Assembly: GCA_025349905.2 (NCBI GenBank)
Contig: MU624639.1
Span: 1-36,845 of the forward strand
Length of the DNA stretch: 36,845 nucleotides
Direction: 5' to 3'
DNA from: Blastocladiella britannica
Taxonomy: Eukaryota; Blastocladiomycota; Blastocladiomycetes; Blastocladiales; Blastocladiaceae
Shown piece after piece: positions 12,300-23,734 of the stretch (positions are counted from its first letter, which is position 1; each line of letters opens with the position of its first letter). Both the position numbers and the translations under genes were made by a program. The notes beneath the pieces were generated by a model. That model worked only from the letters and a program-made list of their open reading frames with translations. It was not told the origin of the DNA and ran no database searches.

Positions 12300-14164
12300 A
12301 TGCCCTCCACGACCAGCAACAGCAAACTCCCACGTGTAGCCATCATTGGAGCCGGGATCGGCGGCACCGCCACTGCTGCACGCCTTGCGCACGCCGGTTA
12401 CCAAGTGGACGTGTACGAAAAGAACGACTTTTCCGGCGGCCGCTGCTCGCTGATCGTCAAGAATGGTTTTCGGTTCGACCAGGGCCCGTCACTGTACCTG
12501 ATGCCGGCGATTTTTGCCGAGACGTTCCGCGACGTGGGAGAGGACATCGATCGCCACGTTAAGCTCCTCCGCTGCGATCCCAACTACCGCCTGCACTTCC
12601 ACGATGGCGACACTATGGAACTCAACTCGGATCTGGCGCACATGCGCAACGTGCTCGAAAAGCAAGAGCCGGGCAGCTACGAGCGCTGGCTCGCCCTGGA
12701 ACGCGAGTCGCACGTGCACTACGAGGTCTCGGTCGAGAAAGTCCTGCGCAAGAACTTTGTCTCGATCTGGGATTTCTTCACGCTCGAGAACCTGAAGATG
12801 GCGCTCAACCTGCACATTCACCAAACCCTGTATGGCCGAGTTGCGAGTTTCTTCAAGTCGGACAAGCTGCGCAAGGCTTTCACGTTCCAGGTACCTCCAT
12901 TTGTGTTATCATTTGTTTGGCAGTGTTATTAATTCCATTTTTTTTTGGTTAGTCCATGTACATGGGAATGAGCCCGTATGACGCGCCTGCAACGTATTCC
13001 TTGCTGCAGTACTCTGAGTTTGCCGAAGGTATGTCCATTGGTTGGTTGCCTTGCAGAATGATCCTCAAAAAAACAAATATGAAACAGGAATCTGGTACCC
13101 TGCCGGCGGGTTCCACACGGTCGTGTCCAAGCTCGAGTCCATCGCCAAGGCCCGCGGTGCCAAGTTCCACTATAGCGCGCCGGTTGCCAAGATCAACATT
13201 GACGCGAGCACCGAGCGGACGACGGGGATCACCCTCGAAGACGGATCCGTCGTGAATGCAGACATTGTCGTATGTAACGCCGATTTGGTCTGGGCCTACA
13301 CCAAGCTGCTCCCTCCCACGCCTTACTCGCGCCGGCTGGAGAAAAAGGACCAAACCTCGTCGTCGTTTTCGTTCTACTGGGGCCTCAAGCGCAAGATTCC
13401 CGAGCTCGGCGCGCACAACGTCTTTTTGGCAGAGCATTATCGTGAGGTATGCCATTTCTTTTCATGCGCCAGTTCAATCCAATCACTGATTTGCTTGGCT
13501 CCAGTCGTTTGATGAGATTTTCCGGGACCACTCGCTCCCGACCGAGCCATCGTTTTACATTCACGTGCCCTCGCGCCTCGATACGTCGGCCGCCCCTGCG
13601 GGCAAGGACGCGATCACGGTCCTCGTCCCCACTGGCTGCATTGACCCCCAAAAAGAGCAGGATTTTCCCGCAATGCTTGCCAAGGCCCGCAACGATGTCC
13701 TGCGCACGCTCGAGGCGAGGCTCAAGATCAAGGACTTTGCGTCGCTGATTGAGACCGAGATTGTGAACACGCCGCAAGTGTGGACTGACAAGTTCAACAT
13801 CTACCAGGGCTCGATTCTCGGGCTGTCGCATACGGGTACGCTTTCCTGATTTTTTTTCTTGTGGAGGATGGATATTCACATAAATTGGACAATAGTTCCC
13901 CAAGTTTGCTGGTTCCGCCCCGCAACGCGGCATGCCGACCACCCGAACCTGTTTTTCGTCGGCGCGTCGGCGCACCCTGGCACCGGCGTCCCCGTTGTCT
14001 TGTATGGAGCGAGGCTGGTGGCTAACCAAATCGCGGATCTCGTGCAGCGCGGCAAGCTCCATGTCAAGGGCGGCGGTGCGAGCGCTCCACTCGGGCTCTG
14101 GGTTGCTCTTTTTGTTGCAGCCTTGTCGATCCTGGTATGGGCGTTGGGTGGAATGGACGCGTGA
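12300..14164 (+). CDS. carB: phytoene desaturase (carotenoid biosynthesis)
   Basis: This FAD enzyme successively dehydrogenates phytoene toward lycopene or more desaturated carotenes. Five exons (12300-12890, 12953-13028, 13088-13446, 13505-13835, 13896-14164) give 541 residues. The N-terminal VAIIGAGIGGTATAARL is the dinucleotide-binding fold, followed by YEKNDFSGGRC and FRFDQGPSLYLMP. The middle shows MSPYDAPATYSLLQYSE and GIWYPAGGFHTVV. The bacterial-type desaturase signature closes the protein: NLFFVGASAHPGTGVPVVL. A C-terminal hydrophobic helix (LWVALFVAALSILVWALGG) would anchor it to a membrane, as in Mucorales CarB and Neurospora AL-1. In zoosporic blastoclads, carotenoids feed retinal to the eyespot rhodopsin-cyclase, so a role in phototaxis is plausible. 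The phytoene synthase/cyclase partner is not in this window. Confidence 0.93.
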
Positions 14165-14266
14165 ATTCCGGTGCCCTCGTTCTCGCTTGGAATGGACTTT
14201 TTGAATGTTGCCAAAAAAAAAAAAGCCTTCCTCAAACAGCTTGCATCAAAAAATAATAAACCAAAA

Positions 14267-15116
14267 ATGAAGGCGGCTCTTGCTCTCCTCATCGTTGCTC
14301 TGCTTGCGAGCCTTGCGTCTGCGTGCGACCCGTCGAGCTACCCGTCGGCAATTGCCGTTACCAAACCGTACCCCATCGTGCCCTCGGTTTGTTGTTAAGT
14401 CAACTTTTGTGGCAATGCTTTAAATGGACAATTGACGGTGGTTATTTTGGCAGGTGAGCACGATTCAGGGCAACACGAATGCCGTTATTAACCTCTCGGG
14501 CTTTGCCCAGGTCCTTAACGGCTGCACGATTGTACGCGTCGTCGTGCTTTTGAATTGTTTGTCAAATATTCACGATTTTTTTTTGTTGTGCAAATTATCC
14601 AGAGTCTCGTCAACTTTACCTACTACCCTGGTCCGATTCTTGACTTTCCACCTCGTACTACGTTTACTCACCATATTCCGCCCACAGATCTCGGCAACAC
14701 GGTCCTGTACGGTGTCAAGGGCGATCCGAGCAACACCAATGCGTTCCAGATCTCCAAGACTGTGGTTGCAGGCAGCACGGGTGTCGTGCCCCAGAGCTTC
14801 CCAATCGACTTTGCTGGCCACTCGCTCAATGATTTCAACGTGGTACGCCTATCGCTTTTGAATTCGTCGGTTGTTCTCCTCATTTACAAAATGATATTCA
14901 TAGATCAAGCTCTTTTCCCTGTCGACGCAAACCGTCATCGGATACTCGGTCCTGTACAATGTTGATGCCAACGGCAAGTCCTCCGCCGCCAACACGACCA
15001 CAAACGCTAATGCGAGCCCTAACACCATCAACACTAACGCTGCTGGTGTACCCCACGCTGGAGTTGTGAGCGGCGCGCTTGCCGGTGCTGCCGCCATCGC
15101 TGCGTTTGTGTTATAA
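14267..15116 (+). CDS. small secreted, probably GPI-anchored surface protein
   Basis: Exons 14267-14386, 14454-14531, 14603-14842 and 14904-15116 give 216 residues. If 14631-14687 is also an intron (57 nt, gtccga...cccacag, stop-free) there are five exons and 197 residues. The start opens a clear signal peptide (ALLIVALLASLASA). The body has repeated short beta-like stretches (NAVINLSGFAQVLNGCTI, GNTVLYGVKGDPSNTNAF). An Asn/Thr/Ala-rich stalk follows, then a hydrophobic end (GALAGAAAIAAFVL) typical of a GPI-attachment signal. Fungal cell-wall proteins of the Ecm33/Sps2 type have a similar plan, but similarity is too weak to name a family. Expected place: plasma membrane or wall. Function unknown. 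Confidence 0.7.
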
Positions 15117-15270
15117 GTTGCGCGATAGTGTGGCGCCATGATTGTTAAATTTCCCATTGATTATATTGTTTTTCCCAATTTCTCGTTTTTTTTTCTCTTT
15201 TCCATACGATCTCCTCACGCTAGAAGCCGTGGCACTCCAGTTCCATCAAAAACAAAAACAAGCGGAATAA

Positions 15271-17736
15271 ATGGCAGCAGCGGCGTCGTGCGAGTCCATC
15301 AAGGTCTGCCTGCGATGCAGGCCCTTTAACGACAAGGAAAAGGCTGGCGGATTCTCGCGAATTGTGACTTTCGGCTCGTCCGTCTCGCTCACGGTCGCCA
15401 ACCCACGAGACCTCACCGATACCAAACAGTTCACCTTTGATGCGGTCTTTGACGAGGCATCCCAGCAGCGGATCGTGTACGATGCCACCGCAAGGTCGAT
15501 TGTGGACTCGGTGCTGCAGGGATTCAATGGCACCATCTTTGTTTACGGACAGACTGGCACGGGCAAAACCCACTCGATGCAAGGCGTGCCCACCAACCCG
15601 GACTTGCGCGGGATCATTCCCAACGCCTTCCACCAAGTGTTTAATCACATTTCCAGTACCCCCGACCGCCAGTTCCTTGTACGCGTGTCATTTCTCGAGA
15701 TTTACAACGAAGAGGTCCGCGATCTGCTGGTCTCGCCTGCGCAGCGGCCGACGGGGTCACTGGAAGTGAAGGAGCATCCTGAAAACGGTGTCTATGTCAA
15801 GGACCTGCAAGCACTTCCCGTCCAGTCGGTCGCGGATATGGATGCACTCATGGAACGAGGGAACAAGCATCGCGCGGTAGCCGCAACCGAAATGAATGCC
15901 ACGTCGTCGCGGTCCCATTCCATATTCACCATCACCATCGAGTCTTCGGCGCGCACCACCGATGAGAATGGCGAAGAGGCGAGCCACGTGGTGGCAGGTA
16001 AACTGCACTTGGTTGATTTGGCCGGATCCGAGCGGCAGTCCAAGACGGGCGCTGCTGGCGATCGCTTGTACGTCTCATTTATATGCGTTGAACAACAAGA
16101 ACACTGACAAAACCTTTGCGTTCGCAGGAAGGAAGCGGCCAAGATTAACCTGTCGCTCTCGGCCCTTGGCAACTGTATTGCGGCACTCGTAGACGGCAAA
16201 GCCGCGCACGTACCCTACCGCGACTCCAAGCTCACGCGATTGCTGCAGGACTCGCTGGGAGGAAACGCCAAAACGGTGATGCTCGCAACCATGTCCCCTG
16301 CGTCCTACAACTTTGACGAGACGCTTTCGACTCTGCGGTACGCTAACCGAGCCAAGCGCATCATGAACAAGCCCAAAGTCAATGAGGACCCGAAGGATGC
16401 GCTTCTCCGCGAGTACCAGGTCGAAATCCAGCGGTTGCAAGAGATGCTGAAGAGCAAGCAAACTGGGGGTACTGGCGATGCCAACGGTGCCTCCGGTGGG
16501 ACTGCCAAACCCAAGCGCAGCGCATCTTCACCCAAGAAATCTTCAGGAAAACGAACAGGTCGGTCGACTTCGCCTGCACCGCCATCCCTGTCATCCGACA
16601 CGCCGCTCTCACCCGCGGCCGAGGTACCACCCGAAGAAGAAGAGGATACAGACCTGGCGCTGTCGCAGCTGGACCCAGTCAAGCTGTCCGAGCTGTCGGC
16701 GGAAATCGAAGCCGAGCGCGCGCGATTGCTGGCGTCCAAGGACATGGCCGAAGACGACCGCGAGCGGCTGCTGGACGAGCTCGAGTCGCGCGCGACCGCA
16801 CTGGAGCATGAACGCGCCGCCCGTGCCGAGCTCACGGCCCAGCTGGCGGCGCTCGAGGCTAAGCTGGTGGTGGGCGGCCAAGGCGGCGTTCCGTTGGCGG
16901 ACCACGTCACGGCGCAGGAACAGGCGCTCGAACAGGCGCGGGCGGCGGCAGCGGCCGAGGCGGCCAAGCAAGCGACTCTGCGCGCCCAACTCGACGCTGT
17001 GGTCGAGGGCAATGTCCTGCTGGAGGGCAACTATGCATCCTTGCAAGAGGAAGTGGACGTCAAAACGCGCAAGCTGTCCAAGTTGTGGGCCAAGATCGAG
17101 CAAGTGCGCGGTGAGATCCGCGACCTGGACGCCGAGTGGCGCGCCGAGCGCACCGACCTGGTGGCGGCAGTGCGCGAGCTCGCGCGCGAGGTGGAGCTCA
17201 AGTCCACCGTACTGGAGCTGTTTGTGCCCGCCGATGACCGGCGAAAGGGCGAGGCGCGACTGGTGTTGCGGGAGGAGCTCGAGGATAATTCCGAGGGTCA
17301 GCAGCACCAGCGACCGTCTTCGGGCGGTGGCGACGACGACTGGGCGTGGATGGCGTCGGTCCCTGCACACGACATGTCGCGTCCGGCAGTCGCGGTGGCC
17401 GGAACGCGCCGGCCCATGTGTCTCGCTGCACGCACGCTGATCAGCAGGCATCCCGAGGACATGGGCCTGCGGGGCCGGTACATGGGCGAGAACCTCGTCG
17501 TGGTACCGCTCTACGGCGCGGGGTTATCCGACGAGCGCGGTTCGGACCCGCGACTGGGACTACCCTTGATGATGTTTTCCTCCCCACCGTCAACATCGTC
17601 GGGTTCGTCGAATGGCAGAAAGTCGGCTCTCGGTTCGCGCTCCGCAAACGGTGGCGGATCGGCCAAGCCGGCCGCATTGCAATTCGGATCCCGGCCCTCG
17701 CAAGCAAGTGCGCGGCGACCCAAAGGTGGAATTTGA
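15271..17736 (+). CDS. kinesin-II (kinesin-2, KIF3-type) motor subunit
   Basis: This motor drives anterograde intraflagellar transport toward the flagellar tip. Two exons (15271-16067, 16128-17736) give 801 residues. The motor domain fills residues 1-~350: P-loop GQTGTGKT (93-100), switch [12 protein letters not shown], switch II DLAGSE, and [16 protein letters not shown]. The neck reads [18 protein letters not shown], the kinesin-2 hallmark. A Lys/Ser/Pro linker and Glu/Arg/Ala-rich coiled coil (~470-690) follow. The tail carries [16 protein letters not shown] then [13 protein letters not shown], matching the RYxAENI tail of KIF3A/KIF3B (FLA8/FLA10) rather than KIF17/OSM-3. A partner subunit and KAP would be needed. 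The only intron sits in the loop after switch II. It is convergent with the methionine synthase gene, 71 bp away. Confidence 0.92.
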
Positions 17737-17807
17737 ACGGAATGTAAAAATCGATATATTATTGTATTCTCGGTGCACGCTCGCTCAGTACAATACAAGA
17801 AATGAAA

Positions 17808-20496
17808 TTAGACGAGCGCCGCCGCCTCAGGCGCGTCCACGGCACTGCTTTGGTGGCCGTCGAGACCGGCAAACTTCTTGCCCTTGGCGGACGCCAGAGC
17901 AGTGTGGAACGGCTTGACATCGGCCTCGGTGCGCACCTCGCTGCGCAGCTTGACCGCGACTGCGACCATGTTGGCGAGCGCGGCCTTGGTCTCGGTCCAG
18001 CCACGCGTCTTGAGACCGCAGTCCGGGTTGATCCACAGCTGGCGGATCGATGACATGTGCATCAGCGACGCGACAGCCTTGTCCAGCATCTCGCCGACCG
18101 CGGGCACACGCGGCGAGTGAATGTCGAACGTGCCGGGGCCAATGTGGTTAATGTAGGCATGCTGGTCGAACGCCGACAGCAGCTTGAGGTCAGACTTGGC
18201 GGCCTCGATCGACAACACGTCCACGTCCATGCGGATAATGTCCGAGATGATGTCGTTAAAGTCCGAGTAGCACACTGGTGGTGATCGTATGGAGTAGGTA
18301 CCTTGCTTCTGTCCAAACACTTGTAAAAAAAAAGATGAACGTACTGTGACTGTGGATTTGGGTCTTGTCGTTGACACCGCAGGTGGAGAGCTTGAAGGCG
18401 TCGACGGCCCACTCGAGGTACTCGGCCCACTGGTTTGCACGGAGCGGCAGGCCCTCGCGGATCGCGGGCTCGTCAATCTGGATCGCCTTGATGCCGGCCG
18501 CCTCGAGGTCGACCACTTCATCGCGAATTGCCAGCGCCAGCTGCAGAGCGGTGGTCTTGCGGGGCTGGTCATCACGTACAAACGACCACTGCAGCATCGT
18601 GATGGGGCCGGTGAGCATGCCCTTGACGGGCTTGGCGGTCAGAGACTGCGCACGCGCCGCGGTCGCCACCGTCATGGGCAGCGGGCGGTGCACGTCGCCG
18701 TAAATGATCGGGGGCTTGACGCAGCGCGAGCCGTACGACTGCACCCAGCCGTTGCGAGTGAACACGTAGCCGTCCAGGAGCTCGCCAAAGTACTCGACCT
18801 GTCAAATGGAGTATGGTCAGTCAAAGTCCGCATAGACATATAAGTCCAGTGAGGTGGGGTACCATGTCGTTGCGCTCAAACTCGCCGTGGACCAGGACAT
18901 CGAGGCCAAGGTCCTCCTGAATGCGGATGCACTTCTCCATCTCCTCGTCCAAGTACTTAGCATAGTCCTGCTCGGGGAGGGTGCCCTTCTTCCAGGCGGC
19001 GCGGGCGGCGCGCACCTCCTTGGTCTGCGGGAAGGACCCGACGGTGGTGGTGGCAAACAGAGGAAGGTTGAGGTGGCCCTGCTGCTGCGCCCAACGGTCG
19101 GCAAAGGGAGCAAGGCGGCGAAAAGCCTCGGGTGTGAGTCCCGCAATGCGCGCCTTGACATCGGCACGGTGAATGCGCGTCGACGTGCGGCGGGCGGCAA
19201 TGGCGCGGGCATTGTCCACGAGCACATCCCCAACGCTGGCGGCATCGTCCAGGGCGCGAGCAATGGTGCGCACCTCGGCCAGCTTCTCGGTCGCAAACGC
19301 GAGCCAGGCACGCAGCTCCTCGTCGAGACCCGCCGTGGCGCGGCCAGCGTGGCCACCGACCGCCGGCGCGGCGCCCTCGGCCGCGAGCGATACGGGCGAG
19401 TGCAAGAGCGAGCACGACGGCGCAACAATTACGCGGGTATTGCCACCGCCCAGGGCTGCGATCGCGTGGCGCGCAAGGGTCAGCGCGTGGTGAATGTCCG
19501 CCTTCCACACGTTGCGACCATTGACCAGGCCGAGCGACAGACGCTTGGTGGTCGGGCGCAGGGCTGCAGCAACGACGTCAATCTGACTGGGTGCGCGCAC
19601 AAGGTCAATGTGCACAGCCGAGACGCCGGGCAGCGACGCAACCAGATCAGCGTGCGGCGAAATGTCGCCAAAGTACGACGCAACCGTCACTTCCAGGTTG
19701 GCCGCCTGAATGGCCGTCGCCAGGTGCGCGTATGCGGTCGTGAACGCGGCGCGAGCATCGGCAGCAAGGTCGAGGACCAGCACCGGCTCATCCAGCTGCA
19801 CGCGAGTGGCACCGGCAGCCGCGAGTGCGGTCAGGAGCGCCGAGTAGTGCGGCAGAAGCGCCGGCAGCAGCGAGAGGGGGTTGAAGCCGGGTTGAGTCGA
19901 GCGGCCGAGAAGCAGGAAAGACACGGGGCCGACGAGGACGGGGCGGGTGGTGAAGCCGGCGTCGCGGGCCTCGATGAACTCGGCAACGGGCTTGGCGGTG
20001 CCAATGTTGGCGGGCAGAGCAAACTTGGTCTCGGCGTTGAAGCGGGGCACAATGTAGTGGTCTATTTGATCGGTGGTGTGAGAATCTCGTCCTGCCCTGA
20101 CATAACCTGAAATTTTTTTTAGAAGTACGCACAGTTGGTATCGAACCACTTTTTCATCTCAATGGCCGGCACGTCAACGTCCTTCTCGATCGACTGCATG
20201 CCGCGGGCCATGGCAAAGTACTTGTCCAGGGGGTCCTGAATCCCACGGTAAAAGGCCGGTACCGCGTCAAAGAGCACCATGTGATCAAGGATGTGATCGT
20301 AGAACGAAAAGTCGTTGGACGGGATCACGTCAATGCCCGCATCGGCCTGGACGCGCCAGTGCTCGGCACGAAGGGCTTTGGCTCCGTCAGCGAGCGCAGC
20401 GGCCGTGATCTTGGAGGACCAGAAGGACTCGATGAGCTTCTTGAGCTGGCGGTTGGAACCGATGCGGGGGAAGCCGAGGTTAGCGGAGGCGGTCAT
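17808..20496 (-). CDS. MET6: cobalamin-independent methionine synthase
   Basis: The enzyme transfers a methyl group from 5-methyltetrahydropteroyl-triglutamate to homocysteine in the last step of methionine synthesis. Four exons (20133-20496, 18863-20061, 18345-18798, 17808-18274) give 827 residues. The start reads [14 protein letters not shown], the usual MetE start. The two barrels are complete: [58 protein letters not shown], and near the end CYSDFND and [11 protein letters not shown]. The zinc ligands (His/Cys/Glu and the last Cys in NPDCG) are visible. It is about 60 residues longer than yeast Met6. The extra length is mostly an Ala/Gly-rich loop ([14 protein letters not shown]) and a C-terminal extension. 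Cytosolic. A 30-codon frame lies upstream in its leader. Confidence 0.95.
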
Positions 20497-20926
20497 ATTA
20501 TTTTGATTTGAGAGCTTCAATAAGGACGACGAGACCAGTCAAGAACATGGGTGGGTCGGCAAGGGGGTTTTTATACGGCCGGGGCAGTGTAATTGCCAGC
20601 GCGGACACCAAGCATCGTGTCGATCAGCGGAAGCGGCAGATCGTACACGTTCGCGTGGGTCATGGCGCCATCGCGAGGTGAGCGGATGAGTTTAGGCGCA
20701 GGGTGCGGTTTGGTTCGGTGTGATTCCACGCTGGTGGTTGGTTGACCCAAGGTGAACCGAGGCGGACCAAGGTGTCGGATTTGATTTTGACAGAACATGG
20801 GAAATGAAATGAACTTGTGTTGCGCCACTTTGCCTTTGGATGCTTGTCGTCGCGCTTTCTTGCGAACCCCACCCCCTCGCTCTCTTTCAGCAGAGCAGTA
20901 GCAGTAAAAAGTACCAATAGGCAACA
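20497..20926. promoter_or_regulatory. divergent intergenic region, MET6 / uracil phosphoribosyltransferase
   Basis: These 430 bp separate the two start codons and contain both promoters. On the minus strand a short frame (20571-20663) lies ahead of MET6. On the plus strand the last ~60 bp before 20927 are CT-rich then A-rich, a usual fungal leader. I see no RNA gene or repeat. Confidence 0.45.
20571..20663 (-). CDS. possible upstream ORF in the MET6 leader (30 codons)
   Basis: This short frame starts MTHANVYDLPLPLIDTM and ends 74 bp before the MET6 start codon on the same strand. It has no known match by eye. Its position suits a regulatory uORF. It could also be outside the transcript, or chance, since GC-rich DNA stays open easily. 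Confidence 0.25.
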   Translation of the reverse strand: MTHANVYDLPLPLIDTMLGVRAGNYTAPAV

Positions 20927-21988
20927 ATGTCCACTTCCGGCCGCACCCTCGTCTCCCGCCACCCGCTGGTTGCCCACAAGATCCGCCTCCTGCGCGACAC
21001 GGCCACCCACTCGCGCGACTTTCGCGCCCTGATTGCCGAGATCTCGTCGCTCCTGGGCTACGAGGCCACGTCCCACCTGTCTCTGGTCGAGGATGCCAAG
21101 GTACCCTCTTCCTTCATTTTTTCTTTAAACGCGGTCTTCTTATGTTTTGCCCCTTTCCTCAGCAACGCACCACTCCGACTGGCGCCGTCTACCACGGTGT
21201 CAAGGTCGCGCCGACGGTTGCCCTCGTGCCGATCTTGCGTGCGGGTATCAGCATGGTCGATAGTGCGCCCTCCTTTCATCATTTTTTTTCCGTTTGTGTT
21301 TTAAACTGACTTGATTTCGCGACTATAGCCTTCCTGGACCTGCTCCCGACCGCCCGCGTGCTGCACATTGGCATCTTCCGCGAAAAGGTACCAATTCTTT
21401 TTCGTTGGGGGTTGGGGAAAAAAAGTAGCAGCACGAGCACCTCATGTGCTCGTGGCGTCGCCACCTCATCCCACGAGTTGTTGCGCCTCCCCCGCACTCG
21501 CTCACTTTTCTCTTTGCAACTTTTCTCCAGTCCACTCTGCAGCCTGTAGAGTACTACAACAAGCTGGTATGTTGTTGCTTTGTTGTCATGTTCGGGTGCC
21601 GCCCAGTTCTCACCAAACCAACTGTCAACTACGTAGCCGTCGACGGTCAATGTCGACCGCGCCATTGTGCTTGACCCCATGATCGCGACTGCTGGTATGA
21701 TCCCTTCTCAGCGACCGAGCAATGCCATTGTTTCTAAACTTAGAAAATTATACGCTAGGTACCATCAACGCAACCATCAACATCCTCAAGGACTGGGGAC
21801 TTGCTGGAGACCGTATCACGGTTGTGACGGTGGTTGCATCGTCAGAGGGTCTCGAGTCGCTCCAAAAGACCCACCCGGACGTGACGGTTCATGTGGCAGC
21901 GGTGGACGACATTCTCAACGACGCCGGCTACGTTGTGCCCGGTGTTGGTGATGCTGGTGATCGCGTCTTTAACACGATCCATGACTGA
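20927..21988 (+). CDS. FUR1: uracil phosphoribosyltransferase
   Basis: Converts uracil plus PRPP to UMP in pyrimidine salvage. Six exons (20927-21100, 21163-21262, 21329-21387, 21531-21566, 21637-21694, 21759-21988) give 218 residues, the normal UPRT length. The start reads VSRHPLVAHKIRLLRD as in bacterial Upp and yeast Fur1. Then come LGYEAT, the LVPILRAGISMVD motif, EYYNKL, and the PRPP loop LDPMIATAGT (residues 135-144). The uracil-binding end YVVPGVGDAGDRVFNT closes it. The usual PRPP loop is DPM-ATGGS/T; here the first Gly is Ala142. Exon 4 is only 36 nt. All splice junctions keep frame. The reaction is secure from family; the effect of the Ala is unknown. Confidence 0.93.
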
Positions 21989-22051
21989 TTTTACTTTTGT
22001 TTTTCAAAGAGAAATGTAAACAAATTCCTCCACTAATTCAATATAAACACT

Positions 22052-23715
22052 ATGGCAACTCCGGGCTGGAACCCTGCAGATTTTCAGACAGATGTATTCG
22101 ACTTTTGGAAATGGGGCGTCACTATGCTTTCCCTCGGGGTGACCATGTTCAATTTCATGGTAGTGTGCGCCGCCCTCCGCAACCGCCGTATTCGTGCAGA
22201 CTTGTTTCTTTACGCTGCGAACGCCCTCCTTCTTTCACAATGGTCCGCTTTTTGCAATACGCCTGGTCGAACTATTGTTGTCGCGTCGTGTAGATTGATA
22301 ATATGTCCAAATATCTGTGCGGATCCACAGCATCCTCCACACAATATATCCACTTACCGTGAGCGTCAGCCGTATCCTTGTAATTAAAACCGGCGGTTGG
22401 TCAGAAGTACGCCATTCATTTCCAATACGAAATATGGGATGGCTGACCCATTTTGATTTTGGCCGTGGTTAGCCTCTCTGCTCATCCAATGCAGTCATGG
22501 GCAACTTTAGCATCACAGCTGCTGCCCTTCTCGGCCTGAGCATGTCCATTGAGCGGCTGCTGGCCGTTGTCTTTTTGAAGAGGATGAAACCAAAGTTTGC
22601 ATTGGCCTGTATCCTGGCCACCATCGTCCTGTCGCTGCTGAATGTGCAAGCCCACTTCTTCTTTGCCGAGAGCCATACGCTTATTGGACGCTCTGGGTAT
22701 GCATTCCTCTTCCGCTATTGTGAATTGTAGTGAACCGCACACCAACGTTTCCTCCACAGCTTGGGTTGTTATCCATCATCCGTTTGTACTTTCCAGGGTC
22801 TTGCCGATGCGAGCATTTATCTGGTCAATGCTATTTTTATGGCGTGTGCGTATATATTTCAATTTACATCTCATATTTTTTATGGAGCCAATTTCATTGA
22901 GGTACCCCGAATACAGTCACATATGCCGCTATCCTTCGACAATTGTCGCGAAACTTTTCGCAGCGCCGAAAAGATACCGCCTTGATCCAGACAGCAGTAC
23001 CTTCGCCTGTCCCACTTGGAAAATCGAAGAGTGGTGCAGTCATTTGTTTTATGTGGGATGTCATGGATGCGATACTAAACTCGTCATATTGTGGATAGGA
23101 ATTTCAATGCAAAGTGTGTCCTTCAAGTTTGCAAGGATGGTACCACGAAAGATGTCGCGTGAAGACCGCATCCAGATCATCTTTGCAATCCGAGGAGTGG
23201 TTGGAGTGGCTGTATTTACGTACGTACCATTTTTTGCAAACTAGTTTCCCACTCGCTCTTATTCACTCAAATTCATACACTAGCACCTATGTACGCATTA
23301 GTATTTCACATTCGCACAGTTGGACATGCCGAAAATCTGACAAAAATGACTGATTCCAGGCGGCAGCAATTGGCACCTGGCTCATGATGGCATATCTGAC
23401 GCGCGCGCGTCCCCCAGCAGCGCTGGAAGTGGGTACGCAAATACGAATGCATGGCCTGTTTTCAAATCTCACAATGTTGAAATAACAGCCCAGATCGTGA
23501 TTTTTTACGTTGCCGAGATCGCCGACGCCTTTATTTTTGTATGCACGGACATTCGACTCCGGGCAGCGCTGACCGAGACATACTTTTGGTGGGCCCGCAG
23601 AAAGCATGTCAAGCAAGATCACCTAGCCGCGACTTCCACGAGCGCAACTGAAAACCAATCCGCCATTGTGCAGACCATCCACCCGCATTCCAGCATGGTG
23701 GTCGACGAGGTTTAA
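22052..23715 (+). CDS. seven-helix receptor A, class A (rhodopsin-like) GPCR candidate
   Basis: Nine exons (22052-22242, 22331-22406, 22473-22696, 22760-22845, 22902-23033, 23099-23219, 23284-23290, 23360-23432, 23489-23715) give 378 residues. Seven hydrophobic segments can be placed at about 22-43, 50-71, 92-115, 130-152, 174-197, 264-292 and 304-323. Class A features: Asn34 in TM1 (as N1.50); Cys92 at the start of TM3 and Arg117 in ERL exactly 25 residues later (C3.25, R3.50); Cys167/173 in loop 2 for the disulphide; a DAFIF (316-320) in the NPxxY place; then a basic helix 8 (RLRAAL). There is no Lys in TM7, so it is not an opsin. The third inner loop is ~65 residues and basic. Its paralogue lies at 32032-33746. 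Ligand unknown. The exon 5 and 6 boundaries are the least certain. Confidence 0.75.
23284..23290 (+). other. 7-nt micro-exon of receptor A
   Basis: The seven bases CACCTAT lie between an actag acceptor and a gtacgc donor. They complete a split Thr codon and add Thr-Tyr. Without them the flanking exons are out of frame and meet a stop. The paralogue has an identical-length exon at the same codon. Confidence 0.75.
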
Positions 23716-23734
23716 TGGGAAGCATGTACAAAAT

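Noticed and set aside
18854..20110. 418-codon open frame on the plus strand
   Set aside because: Antisense shadow of MET6 exon 2; the product is His/Arg/Gly-rich without any known motif.
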